A stretch of DNA of 64,000 nt, from NCBI RefSeq assembly GCF_042679305.1, contig NZ_JBHTMP010000012.1, positions 92,418-156,417 of the forward strand. The letters are read 5' to 3'. Positions 61,846 through 64,000 of this stretch are shown here, in pieces. Each line of letters starts with the position of its first letter. Within the stretch, counting starts at the first letter, position 1. The position numbers were made by a program, and so were the translations under genes. Source of the stretch: Micromonospora_H sonneratiae (GTDB taxonomy: Bacteria; Actinomycetota; Actinomycetes; Mycobacteriales; Micromonosporaceae). The notes beneath the pieces are model-generated. The model was not told where the DNA came from. It saw only the letters and a program-made list of their open reading frames with translations, and searched no databases.

Positions 61846-62182
61846 CCCATCCGCCGCGCCGCTGTTCGGCAGGCAACCGCACCGGTCCACGCGGCCGTGA
61901 CGACCGGCCGACGACGCCGAGGCCCAGGTGTCGAGTTGGCAGCGGACAATACGACGGTGAGCGACTCGACGACGAACGAATCCGGGAGCGGTTGGTTCTC
62001 CGTACGATGCGTGTTCCGCTTCGCGGGCGAGCCGCGACCCACGGCTGACAGTCGTCGAACAACTTCCAGTGGTCCCTGCCCTGATCGGGGGTTGCCCTGA
62101 GTGGATTCCGGGTTCGCGAACCCGGGACCTGTCCGGGACGATGCCGGAGTACGGATTTCCGCTGGCCGCCCAGGCTAAGAGC
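61846..62182. other. 337-bp intergenic region
   Basis: No convincing gene, terminator or repeat seen. Frames here are short and low in coding character. Confidence 0.5.
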
Positions 62183-62887
62183 ATGGTCCCGCAACACCAA
62201 CAGCCCCTCCGCGATCCGCGATTTCTCGCCCTGCTCACCGTCGGGGGAGTCGTCCTGGCCGCCGTCCTGACCGTGGTCGCCCACCTCGAACCGGATCCCG
62301 GAATGAGCCCGTTGTCGCTGACGATCTCCGACTACGCGGTCTCCAACCGGGGCGGCCCGATGGACGTCGCCATGTTCGTCCTCGGGGCGGCCTCCCTCGC
62401 GCTGCCACTCGGCCTCCGCGCCGCTCGCGTACCGGTCGGCAGGCTGCCGGTGCTTCTGCTGGTGGTCTGGGGAATCGGCCTGCTGCTGTCGGCGATCGTG
62501 CCCACCGACCCGATCGGCGTGGCGATGACCACCGATGGATACATCCACCGGTACGCCTCGGTCACCGCCTTCGTCTGCCTACCGGTCGCCGCCCTGCTGG
62601 TGGTACGGCGGCTGACCGCCGACCGACGCTGGCAGGCCAGCTTCCGACCGATACGGACGCTGGCGCTGGCCAGTGTCCTGGGACTTGCCGGGCTCTACTA
62701 CTCGGCCTTTCCCGGCGAACGGGTCCTGATGGGACTTGTCGAACGCGTCCTGGTCGCCGTCGAGGTGGCACTGCTGGCCGTCATCGCCGTACGGCTCTAC
62801 CGAGTGGCCGGTCATCACGAGCCGCCGGGCGTCCGGGTGGGCCGTCCCAGCCTGTCCACGGAACAGCGCTCGCCCGTACGGTTGTGA
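62183..62887 (+). CDS. DUF998-type membrane protein
   Basis: A 234-residue protein with six hydrophobic segments, SPLSLTISDYAV near residue 40 and IVPTDPIG, which are DUF998 features. It is integral membrane, function unknown. ATG 62183 is chosen as it removes an atypical N-terminus; the frame extends to 62069. It converges with the regulator gene at the window end. Confidence 0.75.
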   Translation: MVPQHQQPLRDPRFLALLTVGGVVLAAVLTVVAHLEPDPGMSPLSLTISDYAVSNRGGPMDVAMFVLGAASLALPLGLRAARVPVGRLPVLLLVVWGIGLLLSAIVPTDPIGVAMTTDGYIHRYASVTAFVCLPVAALLVVRRLTADRRWQASFRPIRTLALASVLGLAGLYYSAFPGERVLMGLVERVLVAVEVALLAVIAVRLYRVAGHHEPPGVRVGRPSLSTEQRSPVRL

Positions 62888-62925
62888 GCGTCTGCGGGCG
62901 TGATTCCTTCGGGCGCGGTCGATTT

Positions 62926-64000
62926 TTAGGACCCGGGCGCGGCCGGGATATCAGCGAGGACCGCAGCCACGGGCCCGAGGCTGATCAGCCCGCTCGCCGC
63001 TCCCGCCAACTCGCCCGACGCCGGTAGCAGCGCCGCCCGTACCCGTTGTAGTGCGCTGTGGTCCGACAGCGCCAGGGCAGCCCGGGCGAGGAGGGTCCAC
63101 AGGGCCTCGGTGAGAAGGTCGTGCGGAGGATCGGGCAGCAGGCGCAGGGCCTCGGCGGCCTCCGTACGCCGACCCGCCGCCAGCAGCAGGACCGGCCGCA
63201 CCCACGGCGCGTACGGCCCGAAGACATCCGCCCCTTCCGGCTCGGGCGGGTGGCCGTGACGCAGCCGCAGACACAGCAGAGCCAACGGCAGCAGACCACT
63301 GCTCAGGCCCGGCATGCCCGCAGAGTCCAGGGGCACGGCTGCGGCACGGTAGGCCGCCTCCTTGTCGGCGAGGGAGGCGTTCGGGTCCTCGGCGAGGCGG
63401 AGCGCGCGGTACCAGGCGGTGAACACGAGCGCCAACGGCAGATCGTGACGTTCGGCCAGCCGGTGCAGGTGTGCGTCGTACCGGTCGGCGCTCGTGAAGT
63501 CGGCGACGGCGCTGGCGGACTGGAGCCGGATGAGGTAGCCCAGCACCTCGTACGTCGGCAGCCCGTGCCGCCCGGACAGCGCGACGATCTCCGCGCCGAT
63601 CAGATCCCGCCGCCCCGCCAGCCCGGTCCGCTCGAAGGACTGCATGTACACCCCGTTGAGGGCGAAGGCCAACAGCGCCGGATCGTCCAGGCCACGCGCG
63701 ATCCGCTCGGCTTCCGCCGCTGCGGCGCGGGCGCGTGGCGAGGCGTCGCCGCGTGACTCCAGTGCAATCGTGGCCAGCAGCCGGGCCCGCGTACCCGGCG
63801 GTGTGTCGGATGGGAGCCGGGCCAGCGTACGCTCGGCCGCCGCGACCACCCGGGCCGCCTGTCCGGGGTCGTCGGAGCGGGTCCAGTTCGCCGGGACGTC
63901 GTAGGCACCGATGACCCGCGCGGTGAGGCCGGCGTCACCGAGTTCCTCGGCCGCCTCGACGGCGGCGGCCCGGTGCTCGCGGGCCGAGACGAGACCGGCG
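62926..64000 (-). CDS. C-terminal part of a large TPR-rich regulator (BTAD/SARP-like), partial
   Basis: The reverse-strand frame runs off the window at 64000, so the N-terminus is missing. The visible 357 residues are Ala/Leu-rich helical repeats of TPR character (RAAAAEAERIARGLDDPALLAF and similar). They resemble the C-terminal region of large actinobacterial BTAD/SARP or LuxR-type regulators. No DNA-binding part is visible here. The function call is inference. Confidence 0.6.
   Translation of the reverse strand, partial: AGLVSAREHRAAAVEAAEELGDAGLTARVIGAYDVPANWTRSDDPGQAARVVAAAERTLARLPSDTPPGTRARLLATIALESRGDASPRARAAAAEAERIARGLDDPALLAFALNGVYMQSFERTGLAGRRDLIGAEIVALSGRHGLPTYEVLGYLIRLQSASAVADFTSADRYDAHLHRLAERHDLPLALVFTAWYRALRLAEDPNASLADKEAAYRAAAVPLDSAGMPGLSSGLLPLALLCLRLRHGHPPEPEGADVFGPYAPWVRPVLLLAAGRRTEAAEALRLLPDPPHDLLTEALWTLLARAALALSDHSALQRVRAALLPASGELAGAASGLISLGPVAAVLADIPAAPGS

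Overview
The window is very GC-rich, gene-dense actinobacterial DNA with many GTG starts. Its content fits a member of the Micromonosporaceae (Micromonospora or a close relative); this is an inference from gene content and order, not from a marker gene. Supporting traits are the F420 gene cofC, an HU protein with a long Lys/Ala tail, an NdgR-type IclR regulator divergent from leuCD, a citramalate synthase, AhpC/AhpD, and many short intergenic tandem repeats. No rRNA, integrase, transposase or CRISPR array was seen.

The first 37 kb carries most of branched-chain amino acid biosynthesis, in blocks. These are ilvB-ilvN-ilvC followed by serA (2.7-8.2 kb), leuB and ilvE (12.3-15.0 kb), cimA (18.1-19.7 kb), and ndgR divergent from leuC-leuD (34.3-37.1 kb). 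Together they cover citramalate and isopropylmalate formation, acetolactate synthesis, ketol-acid reduction and final transamination; ilvD and leuA are not in the window. Two blocks have attenuator-like leaders. The one before cimA encodes a very short peptide with three consecutive Ile codons, then a hairpin and an intrinsic terminator. The one before ilvB encodes an 11-residue, apparently leaderless peptide ending Val-Leu-Pro, with its stop codon touching a hairpin that precedes a terminator.

Between these blocks are a membrane GGDEF-EAL protein, a WYL regulator with an epoxide hydrolase, an ApbE-like protein, a tyrosine phosphatase, a PRC-barrel protein, ahpC-ahpD, and a MoxR/DUF58/VWA operon followed by an HtrA-like protease. 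Further on are an ArfB-like factor, a nucleotidyltransferase, an MFS transporter, a three-gene cassette (Cys-rich double-psi barrel protein, Tat-exported protein, MauE-like membrane protein), an orphan barstar, a fumarylacetoacetase-family enzyme and tRNA-Gln/tRNA-Glu.

From 37 to 50 kb there is mostly housekeeping: HU, a membrane exo/endonuclease-phosphatase protein, a NUDIX/histidine-phosphatase protein beside polyphosphate kinase, CofC fused to a small cold-shock-like domain, plsC-gpsA-PLP lyase, an APH-type kinase and an ABC1/UbiB kinase.

From 50 to 64 kb the content is accessory: three VOC proteins, an NmrA-like reductase and an AraC regulator. These are followed by a compact run of three SnoaL-like proteins, an HFCD flavoprotein decarboxylase, two cytochromes P450 with altered I-helix motifs and a DrrAB-type ABC transporter. 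This run looks like an oxidative tailoring and export locus with no recognisable scaffold enzyme or precursor peptide. Two small membrane proteins and the 3' part of a large TPR-rich regulator end the window.

Short tandem duplications are a recurrent theme. Several span a stop codon, and two arrays have an exact 23-bp period.
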